Positions 38,080 to 47,094 of a stretch of 64,000 bases of DNA are shown in pieces. The stretch comes from Brevibacterium zhoupengii (GTDB taxonomy: Bacteria > Actinomycetota > Actinomycetes > Actinomycetales > Brevibacteriaceae): contig NZ_CP088298.1 in assembly GCF_021117425.1 (NCBI RefSeq), positions 3,472,001 to 3,536,000 of the forward strand. Direction: 5' to 3'. The notes under the pieces were generated by a model. It was not told the DNA's origin and did not search any database. It was given only the letters and a program-made list of their open reading frames with translations. How positions within the stretch are numbered: the first letter of the stretch is position 1; each line of letters starts with the position of its first letter. A program made the translations under genes and the position numbers.

Positions 38080-39234
38080 CTATTCCGTCGGTGCAGGCGA
38101 CGATGAGTCGCCGGTCGAGCCATCCGCGTCACCATCTGCCGTGTTGGCATCGCCGTCCGCCGAGCTGGTACCACCATCACTCGGGCTCGAGTCACCGTCG
38201 TTCGGACTCGTTGGGGTTTCTGTCGAGGTGTCTTCCGAGGGTTTCTCCGAGGGCTCCGTTGAGTTCTTGCCTGTGGCTGATTCAGCCCAGACGGTTTCAC
38301 CCTCGCCGGGTTCCGGCCAGGCGACATCCTCAGTGAAGGCTGGCTGATCCGCACACGTGTCGAGCACGGCCTCCATCGCGTCCTTCTCAGCTGAGGCCAC
38401 CCACAGTCCGTATTTGTGTTTGACCGCGATCTGCCGGGAGACGTACTCGCAGTGGAAAGCTTCGTTCGGGGGCAGCCATGCGGCCGCGTCACCTCCGCCC
38501 TTCTGGCGAATGACATCTGCGCTCACGGTCAGCAGGTTGAGCGGGTCGTTGCCGAACTCGCGCAGTTCATCGACGGACATGCCCGAGGCCCCGGTCTGCC
38601 AGGCGTTGGAGGCGGAGACAATCTGATCGATGTCGACATTGGCGGAACCGCGTTCGAAGGCATGCGACTCACCGAGGTAGTCGTCGTCGAGTTCACCGGC
38701 GACGGCAACACACCCATTGGTCTCTGCCTCGATCTCAAGATCCTTGAGGTCACGCCTGAGCGCATCGTTGCGGGTGTCGCAGCCGTTGTCATCGACATCT
38801 GCGCTCCAGTCGAAGAGTTCCGAGTCGTAACCGGTCCTGTGCTCTTTGACCTTGACATCAAGCTCTTCGAGCATCGACTGTGCCGCACCCAGCTCCGCAC
38901 CGTCTGCGCCCTGCTGTGGAGAATCGCTGCCGTCTTCGCCGTCTGTTGCCGGCTTCGACTCGTCCTGTGTGGAGACATCAGGACCGGAGTCTGCAGGCGC
39001 CTCCGAGTCGTTGTGCGATCGTGGTCCCGGGGCGGGTGCCGCCGAGGCTGAAGGTCGTGAGGGAACCGGGTCGGAATCCGCGGTGCCGCCTCCACCGGTC
39101 GACCATGACACGTCGTTTCCGTTGATCTGACTCGCACCGTCGCTTCCGCATCCGGAGAGCAAGGCGAAGACAAGTATGGCGAGAAGGGACACTGCCCGAA
39201 TTCGAGTACTGCGAGTAGCGACTGCGGAGTTCAT
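38080..39234 (-). CDS. secreted lipoprotein with degenerate HNH (DUF1524) nuclease domain
   Basis: A 384-residue lipoprotein: signal peptide with lipobox LLSGC (Cys29), a long acidic low-complexity linker (about 40-115), then a DUF1524 HNH-type domain (about 120-300) and a Ser/Asp/Thr-rich tail. Compared with the next gene upstream, the catalytic His of the DxDH motif is Gln (DIDQIV, Gln204) and the Asn of the NRQKG motif is Ile (VIRQKG, Ile242). It is therefore likely catalytically inactive while its fold is kept. The C-terminal calcium-binding Excalibur motif of its paralog is missing. It could serve as an inhibitor, immunity or binding partner. Confidence 0.85.
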   Translation of the reverse strand: MNSAVATRSTRIRAVSLLAILVFALLSGCGSDGASQINGNDVSWSTGGGGTADSDPVPSRPSASAAPAPGPRSHNDSEAPADSGPDVSTQDESKPATDGEDGSDSPQQGADGAELGAAQSMLEELDVKVKEHRTGYDSELFDWSADVDDNGCDTRNDALRRDLKDLEIEAETNGCVAVAGELDDDYLGESHAFERGSANVDIDQIVSASNAWQTGASGMSVDELREFGNDPLNLLTVSADVIRQKGGGDAAAWLPPNEAFHCEYVSRQIAVKHKYGLWVASAEKDAMEAVLDTCADQPAFTEDVAWPEPGEGETVWAESATGKNSTEPSEKPSEDTSTETPTSPNDGDSSPSDGGTSSADGDANTADGDADGSTGDSSSPAPTE

Positions 39235-39365
39235 CGAGTTGGGCACGCTTGAAATGTTAGGGCAGGTTGTCACTATAGGGAACGGGGCTGACCAATCGGT
39301 AATCGATTCGTTATAGGTTGAAAACGAAACTGTCATAAACCGTGGACGCTGAGCCACCTCGGCGA

Positions 39366-40514
39366 CTATTCGCAGCCGATTCCGTCACCATCGCGGTCGA
39401 GGTGGGACGCATACCCCGGGTCACCTCGGCGAACGGGTGCGGCTCCGGCGTCACGGACGGCGGTGCAGTTCTTGTAGTAGACCGATCCCGAGGACCCCGA
39501 GCCGGACGATGTCGACTTCTGACCCGAATCACTCGTCGAACCGGAGCTCGACTTCGACCCCGACGACGACTCCGAACCGGAGCCCGACTTCTTCTTCGTC
39601 GTAGTGTCCTCTTCGGTTGTCGCATTGTCGCCCTCACCGGGTGCGGGCCATGCGACGTTCTTCGTGAACGCGGGCTGGTCATCGCAGGTGCCGAGGATTC
39701 GCTTCATCGCGGACTTCTCCGCTGCCACGACCCACAGGTCGTACTTGTGCTTGATCGCGATCTGGCGGGAGACGTACTCGCAGCGGTAGCTCTTGGCCGG
39801 CGGCAGCCAGGTCGCGGCATCTCCGTCGCCCTTCTGCCGGTTGAGGCTCGAACTCACTGCAAGCAGGTTGAGCGGGTCGTTGCCGAATTCTCTGAGAGTG
39901 TCCTCGTCGAACTTTGCGGCACCGGTCTGCCAAGCGTTTGAGCGGGCAACGACGTGGTCGATGTCGATATTGTTCGGGTCCCGGTCGAAGGCGTAGGTCT
40001 CGCCCTTGTATTTGTCGTCCAGGTCGCCGGCGATGACGACGCAGCCTTTCGTCCCTGCTTTGAGGGTGATGTCGCTCAGGTCCCGGCGCAGCACATCGTT
40101 GCGGGTGTCGCAGCCGTTGTGGTCGGCGTCGGATCGCCATTTGAACAGGTCCGCGTCATAGCCGGTCTTGGGTGCGCGCCCCTTGACTTCCAGCTCCTCC
40201 AGCATTGCCAGGGCAGTGCCCGGAGCCGATCCGCCGGCCCTGCCCTGCTCGGTCTCCTCTGGCTTGTCCTGGCCGTCACTGCTCTCGGTGTCTTCGCTCG
40301 GGGCCGTGGTCTTAGGCTCGGGCTCGGGTTGCGCAGCCTCTTCGGTTGCGGCCTGAGTTTCCGAGCTCCAGGAAGCATCGTCAGCGCTGGCTTCTACGTC
40401 TCCGCCGTCAGCGCAGGCAGAGAGGAGAGTCAGGCTGAGAAACGCAATGAGGATGAAGACCAAGCCGGCGCGGAAACGTGTCGTGGCATGGTTGAGGAAG
40501 GTGGAAAAGGGCAT
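39366..40514 (-). CDS. secreted lipoprotein with HNH (DUF1524) nuclease and Excalibur domains
   Basis: A 382-residue lipoprotein: lipobox LLSAC (Cys34), acidic linker, DUF1524 HNH-type domain with intact motifs DIDHVVARSNAWQTGA (His187) and NRQKGDGDAATWLPP (Asn225), a Ser/Lys-rich spacer and a C-terminal Excalibur calcium-binding motif (DRDGDGIGCE). Such proteins are extracellular nucleases of actinomycetes, which may scavenge DNA or act on competitors. It lies directly upstream of its degenerate paralog on the same strand, 131 bases apart. Confidence 0.88.
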   Translation of the reverse strand: MPFSTFLNHATTRFRAGLVFILIAFLSLTLLSACADGGDVEASADDASWSSETQAATEEAAQPEPEPKTTAPSEDTESSDGQDKPEETEQGRAGGSAPGTALAMLEELEVKGRAPKTGYDADLFKWRSDADHNGCDTRNDVLRRDLSDITLKAGTKGCVVIAGDLDDKYKGETYAFDRDPNNIDIDHVVARSNAWQTGAAKFDEDTLREFGNDPLNLLAVSSSLNRQKGDGDAATWLPPAKSYRCEYVSRQIAIKHKYDLWVVAAEKSAMKRILGTCDDQPAFTKNVAWPAPGEGDNATTEEDTTTKKKSGSGSESSSGSKSSSGSTSDSGQKSTSSGSGSSGSVYYKNCTAVRDAGAAPVRRGDPGYASHLDRDGDGIGCE

Positions 40515-40666
40515 GGCTGTCCAGTCGTGCAAAAGGGGTGAGAACGTGGTCGTGGACCGTGCGCGGCCAAGATGCCGCGTCGCGATCCACTACAGTCATA
40601 ATATGGTGGCTCCGCACCGAAAGCACGCTGGCTGTGGACAATGAGACGGATTCGTTATTGGCCCAC

Positions 40667-40708
40667 GTCACTCAGCATTGGCTCAGGGTCACTCAGCATT
40701 GGCTCAGG
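40667..40708. repeat. perfect 21-bp tandem duplication
   Basis: The 21-base unit GTCACTCAGCATTGGCTCAG plus G occurs twice head to tail, and a shortened third copy follows. It lies in the 228-base gap between the HNH lipoprotein start and the end of the quinone reductase gene. It may be a recent slippage product or a pair of binding sites upstream of the lipoprotein gene. Confidence 0.85.
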
Positions 40709-40742
40709 CCACTCGGCCACCGCGGTTACGGCGCCCGGCCCA

Positions 40743-41540
40743 TCAGTCGCTGAGGTGAATAGCCAAATCCGTGCGACCGGGTTTGACCGTACCGACCAAA
40801 GCGCGAGTTGCTCGGTCGTAGTCTCCACCCAGCAATCTCCGGTAGGACCGCGGCCGCTCACCGGAGAGACCGTTGATCCGCTCAGCCAAGCGCTGCCCCT
40901 CGCGCTCAAGCCCTGCTTCTCCAATGCCGCCTGTTTCATAGACCACGTGGAGATCCAATGCTTCGATTCCCACATACCAGAGGGCACCATGGGTCAGAGG
41001 GAAGAGCAGCGATTCAAGGTCACCGCTGACTCCGCGCGGCCCCAGAGTGCGCTGATCATCTCCTGCGGTGACGACGATCAGGGCCCTTCTGCCCATCAGC
41101 CTCCCGTCGCCGTACCTGCGTGGCAGACCGGAGGCTTCATCGGTCTCCCCCTGCGCGAATCCTGTCTGCAGCACCCGATCGAACCAGCCCTTGAGCATCG
41201 CCGGTGGCCCGTACCACCAGAGTGGGAACTGCAGGACCAGCAGCTCGGAGGCCGCCAGCCGCTCCTGTTCTCGTCTGACCTCGGGTTCGACTTCGCCACG
41301 TGCATATGCCAGACCGGCGAGGTCCGAGACGTTGCCGGCAACGGTGGCCAGGCTGCCTAAGTCAGTGTCGCTCAGCGCCGGGTTGAATCCCTCGGCGTAG
41401 AGGTCAGACACCGTCACATAGTAGTGCTCAGACAGTGCCTTGGTCCCGGCTTGAAGGAGGTGCTGGTTGAGGGAATTGTGCCGCGGGTGGGTGTAGACCC
41501 AGTGGGCGCGGCCTGGTGTGGGTTCATGAAATGTGTTCAT
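40743..41540 (-). CDS. NAD(P)H dehydrogenase (quinone), flavodoxin fold
   Basis: A 265-residue NQO1-like flavoprotein. The family pattern LLVLQFPLWWYGPPAMLKGWFDRVLQ and the later GALWYVGIEALDLHVVYETG are clear. It reduces quinones or related compounds with two electrons. It is divergent from an AraC regulator 80 bases away, which probably controls it. Confidence 0.9.
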   Translation of the reverse strand: MNTFHEPTPGRAHWVYTHPRHNSLNQHLLQAGTKALSEHYYVTVSDLYAEGFNPALSDTDLGSLATVAGNVSDLAGLAYARGEVEPEVRREQERLAASELLVLQFPLWWYGPPAMLKGWFDRVLQTGFAQGETDEASGLPRRYGDGRLMGRRALIVVTAGDDQRTLGPRGVSGDLESLLFPLTHGALWYVGIEALDLHVVYETGGIGEAGLEREGQRLAERINGLSGERPRSYRRLLGGDYDRATRALVGTVKPGRTDLAIHLSD

Positions 41541-41620
41541 ATGCCAATTTCACCGCACAAGAGTGAGACGCAGAATCGCTCACAGTCTCATAAAGATCTT
41601 TCAGCGTCTAAGCTGAGGGT

Positions 41621-42571
41621 GTGGACACGCTCTCCGATGTACTCACGCACATCCGCTCCTCCGGCGCGCTGGTGGGCCAGACTCTCGCGAACCCGCCCTG
41701 GCGCGCCACCTTCGCAGAAGACGCTTCACTCTCTCTGGTCACAATGCTGCGCGGGGAGGCATGGATCGTCGACGGCGAAGAATCCCATGAGCTCTATCCC
41801 CACGACATCGCCATTGTCGTCGGACAAGCCCCCTTCGACGTGACCAGCGACCCCGCAGCGAATCCCACCCCGATGTACGTTCAGACCCAGACCGGAGTCT
41901 GCTTCGCTGATGACGGCGCCGAGTCCGAGAACATCGCGCTGGGCGCTCGCACGTGTGGTGTGCAGTTGGAGGCAGATGACGCCATGCTCACCGGCTCCTT
42001 CACCGCCACCGGGCATATCGCCGATCGCCTGCTGAGCACTCTGCCACGTGTCCTCGTCGTGCCGCGGGCCGTGCAGCGCACAGCATCATTGCAGCTGCTG
42101 GAGGCAGAGATCCTGCGTGAGGAACCAGGTCAGCAGGCGATCCTCGACCGACTGCTCGATCTGGTGCTCGCCGGTGCCCTGCGCGACTGGTTCGCCCTCC
42201 CTGAGGCGAGGGCACCGGGTTGGTATCGGGCACATTCGGATCCGGTCGTGGGTACCGCTCTGGCAGCCATGCACGAGGCCCCACACCGCGGCTGGACCGT
42301 CGAGGCGCTGGCGCGTCAGGCACTGGTTTCGCGTGCCACCTTGGCGCGCCGTTTCACTGATCTGCTGGGCGAGCCTCCGATGTCGTATCTCAACGGGTGG
42401 CGACTGTGTCTGGCCGCCGACCTTCTCCAGCGCACCGATGCGACCGTCGAGTCCGTTGCCCACGAGGTCGGCTATTCCAGCGGCTATTCTCTGAGCACCG
42501 CCTTCCACCGCGAATACGGTGTCCGGCCCAGCCACCATCGCCGGACGAGAGATCAACAGGCAAAGAGCTGA
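41621..42571 (+). CDS. AraC family regulator with cupin domain
   Basis: A 316-residue regulator with an N-terminal cupin sensor (about residues 15-120, WIVDGEESHELYPHDIAIV) and two C-terminal helix-turn-helix units (WTVEALARQALVSRATLARR and VAHEVGYSSGYSLSTAFHRE). The start is GTG. Divergent position makes the quinone reductase gene its likely target; this pairing is common in actinomycetes for electrophile response. Confidence 0.9.
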   Translation: MDTLSDVLTHIRSSGALVGQTLANPPWRATFAEDASLSLVTMLRGEAWIVDGEESHELYPHDIAIVVGQAPFDVTSDPAANPTPMYVQTQTGVCFADDGAESENIALGARTCGVQLEADDAMLTGSFTATGHIADRLLSTLPRVLVVPRAVQRTASLQLLEAEILREEPGQQAILDRLLDLVLAGALRDWFALPEARAPGWYRAHSDPVVGTALAAMHEAPHRGWTVEALARQALVSRATLARRFTDLLGEPPMSYLNGWRLCLAADLLQRTDATVESVAHEVGYSSGYSLSTAFHREYGVRPSHHRRTRDQQAKS

Positions 42572-42640
42572 GGCCGAGCACCGGTTCGTGCCATGGTGGA
42601 AGGGAACACAATCGTCGGTGACGAAGGAAGGGAGTCGATC

Positions 42641-43372
42641 GTGCGACACGATGCAGAACGTCCTGAGTCGAATCGTCTGATCACCGGTGCCCCGATCCCA
42701 GGACTCTGGATCCAGGTATTGGCGACGATGGGGGCGAATACCTTCACTCACCTCAGTCGTGATGAGGTCCGGGCCCAAGCGCCCCACATCCTCATCGTCT
42801 CCCCCACCGCCGAGGTGGCCCGCACCTGCTTCGCCGACCTCCTTGACAGCGCTGATCCGGTCACCGGCACCCGGGCTTCGGAGGAGTTCATCACGGTAAT
42901 GACCGCGGAGGAGATTGTGCCTGCCGACGTCCTCGCGGGGACGTGGGTCTTCCTCCCACATCGACAGGACGGGTGGACGGAACTCGAGACCACCTCGGCG
43001 AGGGTGCGTGCGGCATTGGTCAAAGAGAACACGGTCCGGGAACGGGATGAGAAACTCACCCTCATCGAGTACGGGATCAACCTGTGGCTATGGGCCGAAC
43101 CACCCTCGAGCGGCGGCGATCCCGTCTGCCACGCCGGCGAGCTCATCAGCTGGGAGAGCGCATGGGCGTTAGGCGGAGCGAGCGACACAGGACCTGAGGA
43201 CACAGGATTCGATGGCAGCGGACCCAGTGGCGCTGGATTCGGTGGCAGCGGACCCAGCAGCGCAGGATCCGGTGCTAGCGGGTCCTCCGAGCGTGCGCCG
43301 GAAGTCTCCGCGCGGCCGCCCATCTACTTCGGTCTGCCCGAGGTGCTGCGTCAGCGCCGCCGGAACGGGTAG
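42641..43372 (+). CDS. hypothetical protein with Gly/Ser-rich segment
   Basis: A 243-residue protein of no recognised family. The first 180 residues look like a globular domain (HILIVSPTAEVARTCFADLL; VRERDEKLTLIEYGINLWLW). Between about 185 and 225 there is a low-complexity stretch with repeats such as GFDGSGPSGAGFGGSGPSSA. A GTG start at 42641 is preferred because GGGAG lies six bases before it; an ATG 16 codons upstream lacks a ribosome site. It follows the AraC gene on the same strand. Confidence 0.6.
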   Translation: MRHDAERPESNRLITGAPIPGLWIQVLATMGANTFTHLSRDEVRAQAPHILIVSPTAEVARTCFADLLDSADPVTGTRASEEFITVMTAEEIVPADVLAGTWVFLPHRQDGWTELETTSARVRAALVKENTVRERDEKLTLIEYGINLWLWAEPPSSGGDPVCHAGELISWESAWALGGASDTGPEDTGFDGSGPSGAGFGGSGPSSAGSGASGSSERAPEVSARPPIYFGLPEVLRQRRRNG

Positions 43373-43500
43373 GACCCGGGGCTTGCCACCTGCAGACAGA
43401 CTGTCTCACAGCCTCTAGGCCCTGCAGCCACATCGAGCGGCCCACTTACCGTCGCGGGAGCAGGCTATAGAGTAGCCCGTCGATGACAAAGGAGCCCCTC

Positions 43501-43533
43501 GGTGCCGCATCGGTGCCGCATCGGTGCCGCGGC
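43501..43533. repeat. 11-bp tandem repeat, about three units
   Basis: The unit GGTGCCGCATC is repeated twice and followed by a third unit that diverges in its last bases. It lies between the Gly/Ser-rich protein gene and the TauE gene and codes for nothing recognisable. Confidence 0.8.
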
Positions 43534-43587
43534 TTGGCCGAGCCTCACACAACGACGATGCGGCCCAGAGTTCACGTGGCGACGCCC

Positions 43588-43615
43588 CGATCACGACACC
43601 GCGATCACGACACCG
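43588..43615. repeat. 14-bp tandem repeat at the end of the TauE gene
   Basis: CGATCACGACACCG occurs twice without gap. The second copy covers the last codons and stop of the convergently placed TauE gene, so the duplication probably added or replaced the final residues of that protein. Confidence 0.8.
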
Positions 43616-44402
43616 CGACGACGACTCCGGCGGTGATGAGGAGAATGAAATAGCCCCAGGCGTGGATGATCTCCGGGATCTTCGGCACTCGGCGACGCAG
43701 GAGTACGATCAGCGGGATCGCGCTGATGAGCAGGGCGAGCGCCGAACGCAGGTCCACCGAGCCGACCATCCCCGGAACCGCAGTGGAGGCATGGGTCGTG
43801 ATCGTGACGAGAACAGCTGGGAGCATGATCACCAAGGTCAGAGGGTTAGCCAGGGTGGTCGCCACCGTCATCGTCGCCCCGGATCGGCGCATCATCGGCA
43901 CCGTCATCACACTGCCGCCGACGCCGAGGAATGACGCCAGGCCACCGATCGGGAACCCGAACAGGGCGGCAATGCCGCGACCGCCGTCACTCAGGTGCTC
44001 ATCGCGGACCTTCGGCCCACCTCGGCGGAAGAAGCCGGGACGGGCGAGCAGGTCGATCGCGGTCACGGCGATGTAGATGACGAAGCCCCATTTCAGCAGG
44101 GTCTCGGGTGCGAATTTGGCGCAGAATGCCCCGAAGGCCCCACCGGCGGCGAGGAGGATGAATAGCCACCACTCCCCTTTGAGGTGGGCCAGGGTCTCGC
44201 GCTTCGTGGAGAGTGTGGAGACGACTGCGTTGACGAGCATGACCAGCGCCGAGGTGGCTGCGGCCACCCGTGCTGTGTCGCTGCCGAGGTCGGCGTGGAC
44301 GAGGGTGATGATCGGGACGGTGACGAAGCCGCCGCCGAATCCGAACAGCACAGTGGTCAGTCCGACCAGAACGCCGACAAGCACCAACCCCAGAAAGTCC
44401 AC
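43605..44402 (-). CDS. TauE/SafE family membrane exporter
   Basis: A 265-residue membrane protein of the sulfite exporter TauE/SafE family (DUF81). It has two repeated helix bundles with the family glycine motifs LFGFGGGFVTVPIITLV near the start and GGLASFLGVGGSVMTVPMM in the middle. Such proteins move sulfite, sulfonates or other anions; the substrate is not evident. It lies downstream of a crotonase gene on the same strand, separated by a hairpin. Confidence 0.9.
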   Translation of the reverse strand: MDFLGLVLVGVLVGLTTVLFGFGGGFVTVPIITLVHADLGSDTARVAAATSALVMLVNAVVSTLSTKRETLAHLKGEWWLFILLAAGGAFGAFCAKFAPETLLKWGFVIYIAVTAIDLLARPGFFRRGGPKVRDEHLSDGGRGIAALFGFPIGGLASFLGVGGSVMTVPMMRRSGATMTVATTLANPLTLVIMLPAVLVTITTHASTAVPGMVGSVDLRSALALLISAIPLIVLLRRRVPKIPEIIHAWGYFILLITAGVVVAVS

Positions 44403-44473
44403 TCGCCTATCTCACCCCACCGCCACCTCGGCGGGCAAGCCCTGGGGCTTCGTCGGTCAGTCGTAGTGCCTGT

Positions 44474-44493
44474 TGAGTCGTTGTGACGACTCA
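44474..44493. terminator. hairpin at the end of the crotonase gene
   Basis: TGAGTCGT, a TGTG loop and ACGACTCA form a perfect 8-base stem covering the stop codon of the enoyl-CoA hydratase gene. There is no strong U-run on either side, so it may be a weak or factor-dependent terminator or an mRNA end-protecting hairpin. Confidence 0.35.
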
Positions 44494-45207
44494 GTCGTTC
44501 TTCCGGGCGAATGCGAGCGCGAACTCCTTGCGACTGTCGGCGAGCGCCTCGCGTTCGAAGCTGTTCTTCCACGTCCGGTGCAGGCGCTTCTGCTGGGCGA
44601 TGACCGCACGGTCGGCCTTCATCGTCTCGTGCAGGTACTCCAGTGCCCGGGCCTCGACCGCACTGTCCTCGACGACGGTGTTGAGGAAGCCGCATCGTTC
44701 CATGTCAGCCGCGGTGAAACGGCTGCCGGTGAGGATGAGTTCCGTGGCCTTCGTCCACCCCATGAGTCGGTGCAGATTGACGGATTCGAGGACCGAGGGG
44801 ATGCCGATGCGCACCTCGGGCATCGCGTACCAGGAGTTGGTGCCGCCGACCCGGAAGTCGGCGGCCGCAGCGATCTCGGCCGCTCCCCCGATGCAGTAGC
44901 CTTCGATGGCGACGGCCACGGGCAGATCGCAGTTCTTGATCGCCTCGCACACCTGCCCCAGCCGAGTGATCGTCACGTGAGCAAGAGAGGCATTCGCGTG
45001 CTTGAACTGCGAGGTGTCCATTCCCGCGGAGAAGCCCTTGTGACCCGCCGAGGTGAGCAGAACCCCGCGCAGCTCCTGATTGTCCGATGCCGCTTCGAAA
45101 GCGTAGATGAGAGCGTCGAGCATGCCCGGGCGCAGCGCATTCGCACTTGTGGTGTTGTCGATCGTGATCGTGAGGATCCCATCGTCGCTGCGGGTGCGTC
45201 GGATCAT
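44491..45207 (-). CDS. enoyl-CoA hydratase/isomerase family protein
   Basis: Crotonase-fold enzyme of 238 residues. The oxyanion-hole segments are visible: GHKGFSAGMDTSQF near 55-70 and IEGYCIGGAAEIAAAADFRV near 100-120. The usual catalytic glutamates are not both obvious, so isomerase, hydratase or another CoA reaction remains possible. The ATG at 45207 overlaps the stop of the LysR gene by one base (TGATG), so the two genes are translationally coupled. Confidence 0.88.
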   Translation of the reverse strand: MIRRTRSDDGILTITIDNTTSANALRPGMLDALIYAFEAASDNQELRGVLLTSAGHKGFSAGMDTSQFKHANASLAHVTITRLGQVCEAIKNCDLPVAVAIEGYCIGGAAEIAAAADFRVGGTNSWYAMPEVRIGIPSVLESVNLHRLMGWTKATELILTGSRFTAADMERCGFLNTVVEDSAVEARALEYLHETMKADRAVIAQQKRLHRTWKNSFEREALADSRKEFALAFARKND

Positions 45208-46097
45208 CAAGGGCTCACTTTCTGCGCCGAGGTGGCGCGAAGGATGTCGAGGAAGGCCAGCGCCGCTGCACTCGGGTTGAATTCACTCCAAGCGAGATAT
45301 TCTATCCGCGTCGGCCCATCGGCGATCGGCACAGTCGAGAGCCCACTGTTCTCGGGCACGACATCCGGCGCCAGCAGGGCCACGGCCAGATCCTGGGCCA
45401 CGAGATCGAGCATCACCTCGGTGGACATGACGTCGAAGGCCACGGAGCGGCTCAGCCCTGCAGCGGCGAAAGCTCGATCGGATTGGGACCGGCCCGGGCT
45501 GCTTGACGGGAAGTCGACGAAGGTCTCGGCAGCCAGATCCTCCAGGCGAAGCCGACGGCGCGAGGCCAACCGGTGCTTAGGGGACACTACGGCGCTGAGG
45601 CGTTCGTGCGCGAGCACCTCGGTCGACACCCCCGTTGGGGCTGTGGCATCGGGGAGCCCGAGCACCGCCACATCCATGTCCGACTCGCGGATTGCGGTCA
45701 CGAAGTCGAGGCTGCCGCCGGTCGTCAGTCCGATCTCCACGTTCGGATGGGCGCGATGGAAGGCCCCGAGCGCGGCGGTGACGTCCACGGTCGTCACGGT
45801 CGGAATCGCCCCGATGAGCAGCCGACCGCGCAGGTCTCCTGTGGTCGAGGTCGCCTCGGCGATGGCACGCTGGGCCGCATCGAGTGTGGCCCTGGCCGCT
45901 GGCAGGAAGGCCGCACCGGCCTCGGTGAGTTCGACGCGTCTGCTGGTGCGGGCGAAGAGCTGGACACCGAGTTCGTGTTCGAGGGTCTTGATCTGGTGGC
46001 TGAGTGCTGACTGCACGACATGCGATTTCACGGCCGCGCGGGTGAAGTTGCGTTCCTCGGCGACGGCGAGAACATAGCGCAGCTGCTGCAATTCCAT
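45207..46097 (-). CDS. LysR family transcriptional regulator
   Basis: A 296-residue LysR-type regulator. The helix-turn-helix is at residues 15-45 (EERNFTRAAVKSHVVQSALS), with a standard effector domain after it. It is divergent from the EamA transporter gene and co-transcribed with the crotonase gene, so it may control both its own operon and the transporter operon. Confidence 0.92.
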   Translation of the reverse strand: MELQQLRYVLAVAEERNFTRAAVKSHVVQSALSHQIKTLEHELGVQLFARTSRRVELTEAGAAFLPAARATLDAAQRAIAEATSTTGDLRGRLLIGAIPTVTTVDVTAALGAFHRAHPNVEIGLTTGGSLDFVTAIRESDMDVAVLGLPDATAPTGVSTEVLAHERLSAVVSPKHRLASRRRLRLEDLAAETFVDFPSSSPGRSQSDRAFAAAGLSRSVAFDVMSTEVMLDLVAQDLAVALLAPDVVPENSGLSTVPIADGPTRIEYLAWSEFNPSAAALAFLDILRATSAQKVSP

Positions 46098-46176
46098 TCA
46101 TCTATCGTGACACACGATCATTGCGATGAGAACTATGTGTTGGACTCATAGAACTGCTGCGTTCGATGCTGGAGCC

Positions 46177-47094
46177 ATGACAACGACACACTCTTCTGCC
46201 CCCATCACCGGCAAGGCCACCGGCTCGGCGGCCCTGGTGACTGCGGTGACGGCACTGGCCCCGGCGGCCTGGGGCACGACCTACTTTGTGACCACAGCGT
46301 TCCTGCCGGCCGATCATCCCCTGTTCGCGGCCCTCATGCGCGCCCTCCCCGCAGGGCTCCTGGGTCTGCTCATCGCCCGTCGACTGCCCCACGGCGACTG
46401 GTGGTGGAAGACCCTCGTGCTGGGCACCTTAAACATCGGGATCTTCTTCCCGCTGCTCTTCGTCGCCGCCGAGCGTCTGCCCGGTGGGGTCGCGGCCACC
46501 CTGGGCGCCACGCAGCCGATCCTCGTCACCTTCCTCGCAGTCATCGTCCTCGGCGAGGCCCTCTCTCGGTGGCGTCTGGTCTGGGGACTCGTCGGTGCGG
46601 TGGGTGTGGGCATGGTGGTGCTGGGTCCGGGTGCCGGCTTCGACCCGGTCGGGATCCTCGCAGGCATCGGCGGTGCGGCGGCGATGGGAACCGGCGTCAT
46701 CCTCATCAAACGCTGGGGTCGCCCAGCCGGGGTCAGCGCGGTTGGCTTCGCCGGCTGGCAACTCAGCGCCGGCGGTCTCGTCCTACTGGTCCCGACCCTG
46801 CTCATCGAGGGAGTTCCCGAGACCATCGACGGTGCCGGCCTCCTCGGCTACCTGTGGCTGGGGCTCATCGGCGGCCTGCTGGCCTACACCCTGTGGTTTC
46901 GGGGGCTGGGCCGGCTCCCCGTCACGGCAACGGCCCTGCTCGGCCTGCTTTCGCCGTTAGTCGCAGCCACCGTGGGCGTCGCCTTCGCCGGGGAGTCGCT
47001 CAACCTCGTCCAGCTCGCCGGATTCGCCCTTGCCCTGGCCGCCTTGTTCTGCGGGCAGCTGAGCCCGCGCACTGAGAATGGAGAACGAAAATGA
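46177..47094 (+). CDS. EamA/DMT family transporter
   Basis: A 305-residue membrane protein with ten helices in two EamA repeats, similar to metabolite exporters such as RhtA or YdcZ-type proteins. The typical segment PAAWGTTYFVTTAFLP lies in the first helix region and GATQPILVTFLAVIVLGEALS closes the first repeat. The ATG at 46177 has GGAG very close before it. Its stop overlaps the ATG of the next gene as ATGA. Confidence 0.9.
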   Translation: MTTTHSSAPITGKATGSAALVTAVTALAPAAWGTTYFVTTAFLPADHPLFAALMRALPAGLLGLLIARRLPHGDWWWKTLVLGTLNIGIFFPLLFVAAERLPGGVAATLGATQPILVTFLAVIVLGEALSRWRLVWGLVGAVGVGMVVLGPGAGFDPVGILAGIGGAAAMGTGVILIKRWGRPAGVSAVGFAGWQLSAGGLVLLVPTLLIEGVPETIDGAGLLGYLWLGLIGGLLAYTLWFRGLGRLPVTATALLGLLSPLVAATVGVAFAGESLNLVQLAGFALALAALFCGQLSPRTENGERK

